A stretch of DNA of 64,000 nucleotides, taken from assembly GCF_000004075.3 (NCBI RefSeq), contig NC_026656.2:2418001-2482000 (forward strand), written 5' to 3'. Shown here piece after piece: positions 1 to 12,561 of this stretch (the stretch's first letter is position 1; the number at the start of each line of letters is the position of its first letter). Both the position numbers and the translations under genes were made by a program. This stretch comes from Cucumis sativus (taxonomy: Eukaryota; Streptophyta; Magnoliopsida; Cucurbitales; Cucurbitaceae). The notes below the pieces were generated by a model. That model searched no databases, had not been told where the DNA came from, and saw only the letters and a program-made list of their open reading frames with translations.

Positions 1-306
1 AAGCATGACAGTACAGTGGATGATTAGCAGAGCTATTCTTCTACCTCTAAAGTTTTAAGTTTTGTCAACCGCTTAAAAAATTTGTACAGCAAGTAAATAT
101 ACAGCTAAGTGACAATTTCAATTGCATTTAACTTGATATTATTGCCAATACAGAAGCTTAAAACAGGGGTTTTTTTAAACACCCCCGAATAGAAGGTCAT
201 ACTTTTCACAACTAAAATCAAACTACTAGCCCAATTATGGACACGTAGTAAGAAATGAATGTCAAATATGATTCCAAAGAAACACTTCTGGTTTTTAGGA
301 ATATAC

Positions 307-441
307 CTTGGGGCGTTCAAGCGTTATGGGGCGAAACTTAGTGGTAAAGCTATCGGCAAGAAGAACAGCCTGCAATGAAACTCGTGCCAGCTCCTCATGG
401 TCGTCGGAAACCCGCGATGCTCCCTTTCTCTGAGCACCCAT
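307..441 (-). CDS. Translation initiation factor eIF2B subunit epsilon, first coding exon (partial gene)
   Basis: The catalytic epsilon subunit of the eIF2B complex exchanges GDP for GTP on eIF2 in the cytosol. Reading the minus strand from the ATG at 441 gives 45 codons beginning MGAQRKGASRVSDDHEEL and ending FRPITLERPK, followed directly by a GTATAT donor at 306-301. The stretch LQAVLLADSF..KFRPITLERPK is the start of the nucleotidyl-transferase-like domain of this family, where plant members begin MGAQKKGA from memory. Everything downstream lies left of the window; bases 1-306 read as intron, with no second exon visible. The promoter side faces the PRP22 gene, so the two are divergent and about 2.8 kb apart. 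Family call is firm although only one exon is visible; the catalytic C-terminal domain cannot be checked. Confidence 0.85.
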
Positions 442-576
442 TACTTCTTTATTTTCTTAAAGCAGAAAAAAAAAACTATGCAATAAGTTGATGTGCAGAG
501 CAATAGCAGTGCGATAATCAGCAGTTCCGAATGGCAGGTTCAACAGAATTGCCACCCAATTTGATGAATGGAAAAA

Positions 577-585
577 AAACCCTAA
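577..585 (+). promoter_or_regulatory. Telo-box AAACCCTAA upstream of eIF2B epsilon
   Basis: The sequence AAACCCTAA lies about 135 bases upstream of the minus-strand ATG at 441, inside the probable 5' UTR or core promoter. Telo-boxes are known in promoters and leaders of plant translation and ribosome genes. Function here is inferred from position only. Confidence 0.45.
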
Positions 586-3029
586 TTAAAATCTCCAGGA
601 ACGAATATGGAGGGCAAAAGTAAGAGAATCTTGGTGCTTCCCCCCTTTTGTGGGCTGGGTGTAAGCTCTCAGACTTACACAGACCTTGAAGATGGTATCA
701 AATGGCGTCTTCACACAATAAATTAATACAATATCGATTGAGGAAAACGTTGAAGTGACAAATTCCTTCCTTTTCTTTTTCCATATGGTTCGGAATTTTG
801 AAGTTTGCTGGTTGAATTTTAGTTTATTTATTTTTAATAAACTTTAAATTTACTCTTAAAAGTATATTCGTATATTATACTCTTTTTGTTTTTATGAAAG
901 TAAACATTATTATTATTACTATTTCATCATTTTAATAATATTTAAGTTTGAAGAGATAAATATAAAATTTATTGAAAAAAATAAACAAATTTAAAGTATA
1001 TAGATGAAAGAATATTTTGATTTTTTTAACTACAAATATGTTTTTTATACTTAAGACTAGTGACTTACTTAGACAGGTTTTTACCAATTTTATAAGACAA
1101 CCATGTACATGTCCATAAAATTGGTAAAATGTTTAAAAGGAGATATAGGCTGTGGTGTGAAGATTTATCCTTCAAATTTAAAAATTAATATACATTTGAT
1201 GTTTTAGTTTCAAAACGATCTCTCGACTCTAAAACAATTAAGTGATTCGTGAACTTTATAGTTCAAGTAGTAGAGAAACCTAAATGTATATCATATGAGA
1301 CAAGACACTTTTATTTGGTCTTGTTTTGCTTATTCCATCTAGATAAACACGATTGGAAGTAACTATTCAATTTTCATTTTCTAGTGATAAACATATACAA
1401 CAAGTTATGAATTTAACTATTAATCAGTTAAAAACATAGTTACTTTATTCAAATGCGTATATGAATGAGAGAAAAAACTGTGAACATCTCAAATCAAACT
1501 TAATTCAATTGACATATAATATATGTCAACGATGAGGAGGCATGTGGTTTGAATTATATTATTATTGTTATTTTAAAAGCAAATGTTACAAATATTTGTT
1601 ATAGAAACAAATGCAAAATTATGATTATTTATTATATAATATTACAAATATATAGTACTCACGGAAAAAAAACATTTAATTATATACACACGTACATCTA
1701 CTTGTCAAATACAAAATGCTAATGTTACACTTTTAAGTATTAAATTTTCGTTGACATTTTCACATTTCCATGAATTTGACGTCGAAATGAATATGTATCG
1801 ATATTTGTATCACATCGTAAGTAATTTACTTTGTTTTTTTCTAACAGCATTGTCAAATTTATCATTCTTTATATATCGAAATGGACGATTCCATCGTTTA
1901 TAGTCGAAAAGGATAATCCCAAGAGGTTTTTCAAACCCGAAGAGATATTTTTCTTTTTTATCTATTCGGATCTCTTCCGTTTCATCGATTTTGTCCAAAA
2001 TCTAATGACACATCAAAAAAAGTATCAAAGTACTTTAATATTTTATTTTTCATATTTTTCTTTTATTATGTTTTTGAAACCAACGTCCTATCCGTATTTA
2101 CAAGAAAATTATTTGAAATTAAACTATATTTTTTCTTCATAATTATATTTGTAAGGGATAGAAGCACACCCTAAATTTCTAATTTAAAAATGATGAATTT
2201 TTAAAAATACTTACAACCTATAAAAATTTCTATAACTGATAGTTATTAATGTTTTAGAGTGATAGAAGACTATTATGAATATAGTCCAAAATTTTGTTAT
2301 AACTTATAAATATTTTGATTTATTTTATTATTTTTAAAAATGTTACGAAATAAAAGTTTAATTATTAAATGACCAAAACTCCCCATAGTCTTAAAAATAT
2401 AAAATCCAAATCTTCCCAAATTCGTTTGTTGCTAAGGTTTTGAAGGGGTTTTCGATTAAGATTTCTTGACGGCCAAGTCGATGCAAATGCATCTTTACGT
2501 GGAGGAGTATCTTGTTGGCCATATCTTATTAAACCCTAAATCCAAAATTAAAATTAAACTCAATCCTAAATTTTATCATTTGAGTTAACTACTGTAAATT
2601 GTTCAACATAGAAATGTAATGAAAAGTGAGTTTGGTTTTAAAAACAAAAATAAAGTTAATAATCTAGACAATTAATAAATAAAATTGCTAGCACATATTA
2701 TTTTACATATTATAAATGTGACAAGTAATTAAATATATTTTATTAAATTACGGTTGTGAGCTGGTTATCGCTTTTAAATTTTCAGGATGAAGTGGGTACC
2801 ATTACATAAGTTTTATTATTATAAAAAACATTTACTCTTTTCTTCTTTTTTTTTGGCAAATCGACCTAGAAATTTGTTGAATAGTGAGTCTAATTTAGAG
2901 AAAAAGAAATTCATCTTCGAACTAAACAATTAGTAAAAAATATTATGAAAAGGAAGCAAAGGGGCAGTCGTAGCCAAAGTACTATAAAACACAGAAACAA
3001 ATAAGGAATAAATCAAATGAAAGAAGAAG
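586..3029. other. AT-rich spacer between divergent genes
   Basis: No supportable gene. The overlapping open frames around 1810-2142 on both strands lie in very AT-rich DNA, have low-complexity Phe/Ile/Lys content and match nothing I know. A further AAACCCTAA lies at about 2531-2539. A stretch near 2230-2345 resembles dispersed repeats seen elsewhere in the window (see findings). Confidence 0.6.
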
Positions 3030-3038
3030 AAACCCTAA
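3030..3038 (+). promoter_or_regulatory. Telo-box AAACCCTAA in the PRP22 leader
   Basis: AAACCCTAA lies about 185 bases before the chosen PRP22 start codon, in an A/G-rich stretch that is probably the start of the 5' UTR. It matches the telo-box found in many plant growth and translation genes. Activity is inferred, not shown. Confidence 0.45.
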
Positions 3039-3221
3039 GATACAATTTTTGTTCATTGTCAATCCCATCCCCTTTCTTCACTTCGCGCGTCGATCAATCC
3101 CCATGGCAGAAGAAAGGTTTCTGAATCCCCGTTTTTGATTCATTTCTTCTCTATTTATCCGTTGCGCTGTCGGCACCGCTTCTCTTTCTCTCCTTTCAGT
3201 TTCTTTTGCTGTTTCTCGACG

Positions 3222-6200
3222 ATGGCTGCTTCCATGGCTAACGGCGACGATGGATTGAAGAAGCTCGAGTACTTATCTCTCGTCTCCAAGGTATGTTCTG
3301 AACTCGAAACTCATTTAGGGTTCGGAGATAAAGTTCTTGCGGAGTTCATTACCGAGATGGGCCGGAGCTGTGAGTCGGTGGATGAGTTCGATACCAAATT
3401 GAAAGAGAATGGCGCCGAGATGCCTGATTACTTTGTTCGCTCGCTTTTGAGGATTATTCACCTCATTCTTCCTCCGCAGAAGGGTGACAGTGAGAAGGAG
3501 TTGAAGAAGGAGAAGGAATCAGATGGGAAGGGAAAGTTTCGGGCCCTGGCAATTGGGGATGATAGGGAGAGGGCTAAGGAGCTTGAAAAGGAAATTGAGT
3601 TGGAGGCTCACCAGAAGCATGGGAACAGAGACGTAGAAGATGATCGATATAGGGACAGGGCAGGGGACAGAGGAAGAGGAAGAGACAGAGACAGAGACAG
3701 AGGTAGGGATAGACACAGGGATAGAGATGTAGACAGAGACAGAGATAGGTACCGGGATCGGGATTGGGATCGAGATAAGGATAGAGATAGACGCAGAGAT
3801 AGATATGATAGGGATGAGAGACATGGTGGTAGGGATCGTGATGATGATGGCGGCGATGATGATCATCGTAGAAGTGGAAGGCAAAGGGATCGGAATAGGA
3901 GAAATGGGTACGAAGAAAATGAGAGTCACAGAGGGGATGTAGAAGATGGTAATGGAAATTGGAGAGGTGATAGAAATGGGAGACACCAACCTGTCAATCA
4001 CGAACCTGAACTATACACGGTCTACAAGGGTAGAGTTTCCAGAGTGATGGACACGGGTTGCTTTGTCCAACTGAATGATTTCAGAGGCAAGGAGGGTCTG
4101 GTTCATGTTTCTCAGATTGCTACCAGAAGAATTACCAATGCCAAGGATGTTGTAAAGCGGGATCAAGAGGTCTATGTCAAGGTCATTTCAGTTTCAGGGC
4201 AAAAGTTGAGCCTTTCTATGCGGGATGTGGATCAGCATTCTGGTAAGGATTTGCTTCCGTTAAAGAAAAAAGATGCGGATGATGGTCCTAGAATGAATCC
4301 TTCAGACACGAAGGATGATGGTCCAGTGGTTAGGACTGGCCTTTCTGGAATTAAGATTGTGGAAGATGATGTTACTGTCCCTTCACGTAGGCCTCTGAAG
4401 AGAATGAGTTCACCGGAGAGATGGGAAGCTAAACAACTGATTGCTTCTGGGGTTTTAAGTGTAAGTGAATATCCTTCTTATGATGATGAGGGAGATGGGC
4501 TATTATATCAAGAAGAGGGTGCTGAAGAAGAGCTTGAGATTGAGTTGAATGAAGATGAGCCTGCATTTCTGCAAGGTCAGAGCAGATACTCAATTGACAT
4601 GTCGCCTGTGAAAATATTCAAAAATCCAGAAGGATCTCTGAGTCGGGCAGCTGCACTTCAATCTGCACTCATTAAGGAGCGTAGAGAAGTTCGTGAGCAA
4701 CAGCAACGGACCATGCTTGATTCGATTCCAAAGGATCTTAATCGACCTTGGGAAGACCCCATGCCAGAGACTGGTGAGAGGCATCTTGCACAAGAGCTTA
4801 GGGGTGTTGGCTTGTCAGCCTATGACATGCCTGAATGGAAGAAGGATGCCTATGGAAAGGATATTAGTTTTGGGCAGAAGTCGAAGCTCTCTATCCAAGA
4901 ACAAAGGCAGAGCTTACCCATTTACAAGTTGAAGAAAGAACTTGTTCAGGCCGTCCATGATAATCAGGTACTTGTTGTCATTGGTGAGACTGGTTCAGGT
5001 AAGACAACCCAGGTAACTCAATATCTTGCTGAAGCTGGATACACAACCTCCGGTAAAATTGGGTGTACTCAACCACGTAGGGTGGCTGCGATGTCTGTTG
5101 CAAAGAGGGTTGCTGAAGAGTTTGGATGCCGTTTAGGAGAGGAAGTTGGATATGCAATTCGTTTTGAGGATTGTACTGGACCTGATACTGTGATCAAGTA
5201 TATGACCGATGGTATGCTTCTTAGGGAGATTTTGATTGATGACAACTTGTCTCAGTACTCGGTAATTATGCTTGATGAAGCGCACGAGAGAACAATCTTC
5301 ACTGATGTTCTTTTTGGGTTGCTAAAGCAACTTGTGAAAAGGAGACCTGACCTTCGACTGATTGTCACATCTGCAACTTTAGATGCCGAAAAATTTTCAG
5401 GATATTTCTTTAATTGTAATATTTTTACAATTCCTGGGAGAACTTTCCCTGTGGAGATTCTCTATACCAAGCAGCCCGAAACTGATTATCTGGATGCTGC
5501 TTTAATCACTGTCTTGCAGATCCACTTGACAGAGCCTGAAGGTGACGTTCTTCTTTTCTTGACTGGTCAGGAGGAGATTGATTTTGCATGTCAGTCCCTA
5601 TACGAGAGAATGAAAGGACTCGGTAAAAATGTTCCTGAGTTAATTATTCTACCTGTCTATAGTGCATTGCCCAGTGAAATGCAGTCCAGAATTTTTGAAC
5701 CTGCCCCTCCTGGTAAGAGGAAAGTTGTAGTGGCAACTAACATTGCTGAGGCTTCACTGACAATAGATGGAATCTTTTATGTTATTGATCCTGGGTTTGC
5801 TAAACAGAATGTATATAACCCAAAGCAAGGACTTGATTCTCTTGTTATTACACCAATCTCACAAGCATCTGCCAAACAACGGGCGGGGCGTGCTGGCCGA
5901 ACAGGACCTGGAAAATGTTATCGCCTCTATACTGAGAGTGCTTATCGTAATGAGATGTCTCCTACAACGATACCAGAAATTCAGAGAATTAATCTTGGTC
6001 ATACTACTCTTACTATGAAAGCAATGGGGATAAATGATCTTCTGTCATTTGATTTTATGGATCCACCTTCACCCCAAGCTCTAATTTCAGCAATGGAGCA
6101 ACTTTACAGTCTAGGAGCACTTGATGAAGAAGGACTGCTGACTAAGTTGGGTAGAAAAATGGCTGAATTTCCTTTAGATCCACCTTTGTCAAAGATGCTG

Positions 6201-7696
6201 CTAGCTAGTGTGGATCTTGGATGCAGTGATGAGATTTTGACCATAATTGCTATGATTCAGACTGGAAATATCTTTTACAGGCCAAGGGAAAAACAAGCCC
6301 AGGCTGATCAGAAAAGGGCAAAGTTTTTCCAGCCCGAGGGAGATCATCTGACTTTGCTTGCAGTTTATGAGGCTTGGAAAGCCAAAAACTTTTCTGGCCC
6401 CTGGTGCTTTGAGAACTTTGTTCAGTCTCGATCCTTGAGGAGAGCACAGGATGTGAGGAAACAACTTCTTTCAATCATGGACAAGTATGATCTTCGAGCA
6501 TCCTCTTAAATCTTTGTTTAACTATTGTCTTCAGCTGCTGCTGTTTATTGTTGTCTTGTCTTGATGCACACCACTATTTTGTTTAAATAAATAATTTGCA
6601 TGTATGGAGTAGATATGGTTTCTCTATTGTGGATGTGATGCTTAGTGGCACAGTAGTTTCTTTATTACCTTGATAACTCAGGCTCCTGCTTGGTGCTCGT
6701 TGCTTTTAATGCTTGCACTGTAGAAACTGAAGTTTCTGTTTATGAATTTTGTTGGATCATAAGGTTTGGAGTTGTTTGTATATTAGTAGTGAATGCTGTA
6801 TTGCTTCTTTCCTTGGAGGACTTTTATGAGAGATATGTCCTATATTGGTACATCAGTGAAGTCTTTGTCCAGACCTTATTTGGTGTTCTTTTGGTGGCAT
6901 ATGTGCCTAGGATCCTTATCCTGACCATACCCCTCTAAATTGTGAATCCGTTGATGTTGAATGTGAAGAGAACTTCCTGAAGAGGAACATATATGCCCTG
7001 AGCAGGGTACAAATTTATTTTAGAAAACTGACTATACTTCCGTTCATTGGGACTGGCTTGTGAAATCTACTTCTAAGATTATTTGCTTTAACCTTTACAT
7101 AGAGATGCTAGTAGAGAGGAAATATATATGTTGCATTCTAGGAACTTTCTAGTTGGTGTTTTACTTTTATCGACTACTGTTTCACTCATCCATCAACCAT
7201 CATCATTATATCTAGTGCTAACTACCATTCGTTTCTTGTAACATTGTACTATTTGTATGAGTCTTCTTGTTTTCTAACTCGTGCATGTTTGCTTAATTTC
7301 AGGTACAAATTGGATGTGGTGAGCGCTGGCAAGAACTTCACACAGATAAGGAAGGCAATCACAGCAGGGTTCTTTTTCCATGCAGCCAGAAAGGATCCTC
7401 AAGAGGGTTATCGGACGCTAGTCGAGAACCAACCGGTATATATCCATCCGAGCAGTGCATTATTCCAAAGACAACCCGACTGGGTCATATACCACGAGCT
7501 GGTCATGACAACAAAAGAATACATGCGTGAAGTAACAGTCATAGATCCCAAATGGCTTGTTGAATTAGCTCCAAGATTCTTCAAAGTTTCAGACCCTACA
7601 AAGATGAGTAAGCGAAAGCGACAAGAGCGGATTGAACCACTCTATGACAGATATCACGAACCAAACTCTTGGCGTTTGAGTAAGAGACGAGCTTAA
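3222..7696 (+). CDS. PRP22: DEAH-box pre-mRNA-splicing ATP-dependent RNA helicase, PRP22/DHX8 type
   Basis: This nuclear helicase releases mature mRNA from the spliceosome after the second splicing step. Two coding exons, 3222-6484 and 7303-7696, join in frame (donor GTATGATC, acceptor TTTCAG; 818-base intron) to give 1218 aa, close to the plant family length. I chose the ATG at 3222 ([11 protein letters not shown]) over one 29 codons upstream, because the upstream residues look like translated 5' UTR. Residues about 139-226 are an Arg-Asp dipeptide-rich linker. An S1 RNA-binding domain ([17 protein letters not shown]) spans about 264-340. The helicase core has Walker A GETGSGKT at 588, DEAH at 685, SAT at 717 and QRAGRAGR near 886. 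The HA2 and OB-fold region follows, and exon 2 carries its end ([19 protein letters not shown], ending SWRLSKRRA). The S1 domain separates it from PRP2, PRP16 and PRP43. All key motifs look intact. Confidence 0.95.
3640..3900 (+). repeat. Coding Arg-Asp dipeptide repeat tract in PRP22
   Basis: A run of AGAGAC/AGGGAT-type codons encodes alternating Arg and Asp over about 85 residues. Such RD/RS-like tails are normal in DEAH splicing helicases and probably help nuclear and spliceosome targeting. The complementary strand is left open by the repeat and gives a 160-codon Ile/Ser/Pro-rich frame that is not a gene. Confidence 0.8.
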
Positions 7697-8491
7697 GCTT
7701 AATTTATTAGTTTTTTCTTTTTTCCATGTGCCATATTTGCCTGACTATGTAGGTTTCAAGGCTTACCACAAAATGTATATATCCTATTGTATAATTTCTT
7801 GAGGGTAAAGCCGTTAAATGATGCAAATACATACCAGGAAAGTTTTGTCTTCCTCCACTGCCTCTAGTTCATTGATTAATATGTTCATTGTGGTTTGGTG
7901 GTTCTTTCTGCCACTACGCAGGACTTCAGTTGATATAAGCTTTTTCCCTCTCGATTGTTAACTTGTAAACTTATTAAGATCTCGTGTTTTCAAAATCGTC
8001 TAACAATGCAAATGTAGTTAGGAAAGGTGAAAATCATGAGAAAAGAAAAAACAAGCTCAGGCTGAATGGTTAGTTTCTTTGGTTTAGAGCTCTTATTCAA
8101 TTTAGTGCTTCAGATTTATATATTTGACCTGAGAGTTTGAAACCTAATCTTTCTAAAACTATTAACTTTGGTCTCTTTATTGGTTGTTTTAAACCTATGT
8201 TTTAACTTGTGTAAAACATAATGTTGTTTTGTCATATCCATTAAACTATCTTTGAACGAATTTACAAGAAAATGATTAGGGAAATCTATTTAGAATCAAT
8301 TGACATGTCAAATAAAGCAAATACTGAAATGTTGTTGAAGGGGTGTTGATAAAATATTGAAAATACCATGTTAGATCCTACCAAACAAGAATTATCTAAA
8401 AAACAAAGGATGTTATCTAAAAAAACAAAGGATGAACTCTATAGGAACTGAACAATTATAGGACATTAAATACAAAGGTATATAAAATATA
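7697..8491. other. PRP22 3' flank
   Basis: T-rich 3' UTR-like sequence follows the PRP22 stop. AT-rich DNA without gene evidence continues to the element at 8492. Confidence 0.5.
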
Positions 8492-8661
8492 TGTTAGAAT
8501 ATCACAAGAACAAGTAACCCCTAACCTTTGGAGAGAGCTAGTCTCTTTCAAATTTCCGTTACAAGGAAATTCCACTACAAAATTCTTCACACCCTCCTCT
8601 CTAACCCCTCACCTTCTATTTATAACAAAAAGACTTAACAAACATAATGAATATTCTAACA
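8492..8661 (-). mobile_element. Short solo-LTR-like element (TRIM or copia type)
   Basis: The 170-bp block begins TGTTAGAATATC and ends GAATATTCTAACA on the plus strand, giving TG...CA ends that are inverted repeats for 11 bases. Read on the minus strand it has a TATA-like TTATAAATAGAAGG about 40 bases in, as expected for an LTR promoter. I see no coding region, second LTR or clear 5-bp target duplication (flanks ATATA and TGCCT), so it is an old solo LTR or TRIM remnant. The family is not identified. Confidence 0.5.
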
Positions 8662-8987
8662 TGCCTCAACCGAACACCCTACTAATATTCTCCTAATAAT
8701 TCTGCTATTTCAATCGGCATTACATATTGATTCTTCTATTGTGCCGGTCTATATTATGTGAAAACATTGTTTCCTAAAATAAAAGAGAGAGAGGAGAGAA
8801 GAGAAGAATAAAGTAAAGAAAAGATAAGATTAGATTTAGCAGTACTTCATTCTAATTTTATTTATTTCTGCTATAGGGCTTGAAGCCATCTTATTTTAGA
8901 TACAATACATATGTTCCAAACCAAAGTGAAGCATTTTATACATTATACTTCATCAATCATCACAGACCATCCAAACCAAAGTGTTTT

Positions 8988-11571
8988 TCACTCTTGCAGC
9001 CCAATAACGCCTGCAACAAATATATAATAACAGATGTTTACGTCAAGGAAAAAGTTTAGCTACCTCTTTTAGAGAACAGATTAATCCCAAGAAAATAAAA
9101 GAAGTCCCAATCAATACATTCAAGGTGTTAAATCTATTTGTGCAAGTTAAAGAATTGATGTAAATTATAGCAATAAAACCAGAGAAGTGTGTATATGTAT
9201 AAAGTACCAGTACAATTTATCACATAACGTCATTATACATATATGACTGTTATTTAGAACTGTACATTTGTTGCGAGAGTAAAATTTAAAACCTTGGTAA
9301 ATTAACTAAAAGACATACACCTAACGATAATTCCACGTTCAATAATTTAACTAACATGAACTTGGTTCTATCAAATCTCAAACCTACTATCGAAAAAAGA
9401 AATGTACGGTTTGAACAAGTATGCTTTTTTGTTTTTGTTTTTTTTAACCGTTTGGATGGCATAGCATAATCCTTAGAAGCAATGTGAATGTGAAGAATTA
9501 GTATGATTATGTAACTTACCACAGCCTATTCTCTCACCCGCATTGCCAGTGGTCAGGCTAAGTTCAGTTCCACCTGCAGACAAGGTCAGATTATGCTTCA
9601 GATTTCTTTATTTGGTTATCCTGAATTTAATGGAATGTCATCCACTTGACAGGCAGAGACAAAAGGAGGTCATTAGGGCTATTGTTATTAGTTTGTTCCT
9701 AGTTTCTTGTTCTTTCTTGGGGATGTTTCTTGTTTAAGTTAGATAATTCTTTGTTCTTAGATTTTACCCTTCTTAGTTGTATTTTTACAGCTTTATTTGG
9801 TAGCTGTTAGTTTGTTTTGTTTTTATCGAGAGCCCTTTTTTCCCTAGGTTGTTTATCTCAGCCTATATAAATGGCTGCTGGTTACAGTTTCTTTTAACCA
9901 TTCTGCATTCTGTGATAAAAAAGATTCCTTTGAGGTATTTTTGAACACATCGGGAGGTTTACAAGAAATTGAAGGGAAACAAATATTCCAAAGATTGATA
10001 CTTCCAGCACGTAAAATGATCTATTGGTTTAAGATTTGAATAAACTGAATTATACAAATGTGAAGAATATGGATGTTCTGCACGTATGGAGAGAAAATGG
10101 GAAGAACCCCAAAAGGATATCACTGAATTCAAAGAAGATTAAATTAATACCAAGGCGAAAGTGGAGCATAGTTACAATTAATGCAATTGAGGTTAATTTC
10201 TTCAGGTCAATCATTAAAATGTTTGCACGATAAAGTTTCGATAGAGTTAAATGTGTAGAATTCCTATTAGAAATATAGCAATGAAGATTTATAACATTAC
10301 CCCTGCCAAGATCATCAGGATCTGCATGGACAACAATAGACCTTCCAAGAACGGAATTTGGTCCAACAAGGGAAATCTGCATAACATAGAAAGAAGTAAT
10401 GCTCACTAGTTGAGACTTCCAGTAGAGATGGTGAAATATCAAACTAAACATAAAATTGTCCAAACCTGTTTGTCAATAATTGAGAAAGTAGCAGTACCTG
10501 TACGGTAAACGTAACAACATTTACAATCATGTCAAATTAAGTGATATTTATTGAAATATTGTCATTGCTAGGAGGGTGGAGAGGGAAGCTGGATGCCTTC
10601 AAGGAATCCAGTGTCCTGCATTTTGGAGGGATTGAATTTAGGCTCATTAAAATTTAGACAAAATTACCTTGAGTTTTAAATTATGTGTGCGTTTAGTTTC
10701 ATAGTTTTCGAGATATACTGTTTTTAGTCTCCAAATCTTTTAGGACATGTAAATTTGATCTCTAAATTTTTTACATGTACTTTTCTTAGTTTTCGAGTTT
10801 TTAAAGTTCAAAAGGTCCGACATAAATTTCTTATCATTATTTTAAATTAGAAAAATAAATTTTAAGAAAGTTATTTTTCTATGTCAATGTGATAGAAGTA
10901 ATATAAAATAATAATGAAAAATATATTTAAAGATTTACTCGTGACCAAATACATCTATTCTAAAAAAAACTCAAGGAATAAAAATGTACGTTTTGAAAAT
11001 TGAAGAATAAAAAAAACATAATCTGAGAACTCGCAAAGTAAAAACATAGTTTTCCTAAAATTTACTTCAAGGAGAAAATGAAAAGCAATATGGAATAGCA
11101 TTAAACATACCATCATCACCAGCAACCACATTTCCAAGATCACCAACGTGACGATTCTCATCATCTGGGGCACCATGGTCTTTGCCTTCAGGGTTGAAAT
11201 GTGGCCCTGCGCAACCAATTGTTTGCAAGTGGAGTTATAATGTCCTAAAAGACACTTTGTATCTAACATTGAGAAACTAAGATGGCGCAACTCATGAGAA
11301 TGTACCAGTTGATAAGCAACCATTGGTTGTGTCCCCAAGGGCATGAACATGGAAGCCATGAAGCCCTGCCTTAAGACCAGAAATATTTCCTGTAATTATA
11401 GTTGGACCTGAATAATACAAGGGAAAAACTGAAAACCACATAAAAGAAAACATAAAATGAGTAAGCATTTAAATTCGAACACTAATTTGAGCTACCATTG
11501 CCATTTTGGCTAAAGAAGATGCTTCCACTGACTCCCTGATTGCTCTCAAGAACAGCTACAGCTTTCACCAT
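8988..11571 (-). CDS. CSD1: Cytosolic Cu/Zn superoxide dismutase
   Basis: Converts superoxide to oxygen and hydrogen peroxide. Seven coding exons read on the minus strand: 11496-11571, 11306-11407, 11111-11206, 10466-10497, 10301-10376, 9520-9573 and 8988-9010. They total 459 bases, 152 aa plus stop, the usual length of plant cytosolic forms; all introns are GT-AG. The protein starts [20 protein letters not shown] and ends GCGVIGLQE. Metal ligands His45, His47, His62, His70, His79, Asp82 and His119 are all present, as are Cys56 and Cys145 for the disulfide and Arg142 at the active-site channel. It has no transit peptide and no C-terminal peroxisomal tripeptide, so a cytosolic location is inferred. 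A 5' UTR intron is likely from 12457 to 11585 (donor TAG/GTAAAT, acceptor TTCAG), with the leader exon near 12458-12560. The endings GGTELSL and LQE differ slightly from the commonest plant form (GGHELS, LQG), so it may be a divergent paralogue; the symbol is by type. Confidence 0.93.
9640..9965 (+). mobile_element. Possible LTR fragment inside an SOD intron
   Basis: This T-rich block inside the SOD intron 9574-10300 has a TATATAAATGG box, a GTGATAAAAAAG segment after it and LTR-like composition. No clean ends or target duplications are visible. It may instead be plain intron. Confidence 0.25.
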
Positions 11572-12561
11572 TGTTTTGTGTTAACTGAACTCAAATCCAA
11601 TGAAGGTTATTAGGAGAACTGAAATAACTGGTAAAATTGGATACTGATCAATAAAATAAACTAAGGAAATTTCACTTTCGAATATATTGATCAAAGCAAT
11701 AGTTAACAAACAATTCAAATGCTCAAAAGCAAAATGGAACTACATGAATGACACAAAAACTAATTCCTCGTCGCCAAATTTGAGAGAGAAGATCAATGCT
11801 AACCTTCAATGTCCTTAAATAAGTTCACACTTAGTCAGTTAAAACTAGGAGTTCCAATCAATACGATTTTCAAAATATATAAATTAAAATCTAGAGGAAA
11901 TGAGTTAATGCACTTGTATGCTTAAAAAAAACTCAGCTGGATATATTTTACACTTCAAAGTTATTATTATTATTATCATACAAATATTTTTTGGTCTATA
12001 CAACAAAGTGTTCTATGAGCGTTTAACAAAAAAACTCAGAGTGTCTGACACATATCAGCTAAGAACAAGCTAGCCAAACAAAAGTATCGCGCTCCTTAGA
12101 ACATGATCATCTATCTATTAAGTTTGGGACTTTCTGTTAGTACTCACCATACTTTTTGCTAAACAGTAAACAACAAGAAGCAAAAAAAATTAAACTCAAA
12201 AAACCAAGAGCGTAAGAGTTACACCTTGCAGCTACCATCGAAATTGGAAAGTAGTGAAGCGCAACTTTTGGTATCTTTAAACTTCAACGAGCGAAAATAA
12301 ATAAATAAAACACGCAAAGAGAAAAACAGAAATTAAACAAGAAATCGATAAGAACAATTCAGTTTCACCACAGAAATGGAGGACATGGCTGAAAAAGAAC
12401 AAGTAAAATAAAAGAGAAACAGAGGAATTAGAGATGAAATGGGAGAGAACCATTTACCTAAAGGGTCAGCTTGAAAGAGAAGAGGAAGAGAACAATGGGA
12501 ATGGAGCGAAATTTTGAAGGCATGGCTGATGGCCGAATATACAAAAAGCCAAGGAATGATG

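Noticed and set aside
1810-2142. Overlapping open frames on both strands
   Set aside because: AT-rich, low-complexity residues, no splice context and no family match.
3519-4001. 160-codon minus-strand frame opposite the PRP22 Arg-Asp tract
   Set aside because: It is the mirror of a codon repeat and is made of Ile/Ser/Pro/Val runs with no domain; the plus strand is a clear gene.
10955-11359. 134-codon minus-strand frame across the SOD exons
   Set aside because: It reads the SOD exons in the wrong frame and runs through an intron; the in-frame exon chain gives a full SOD.
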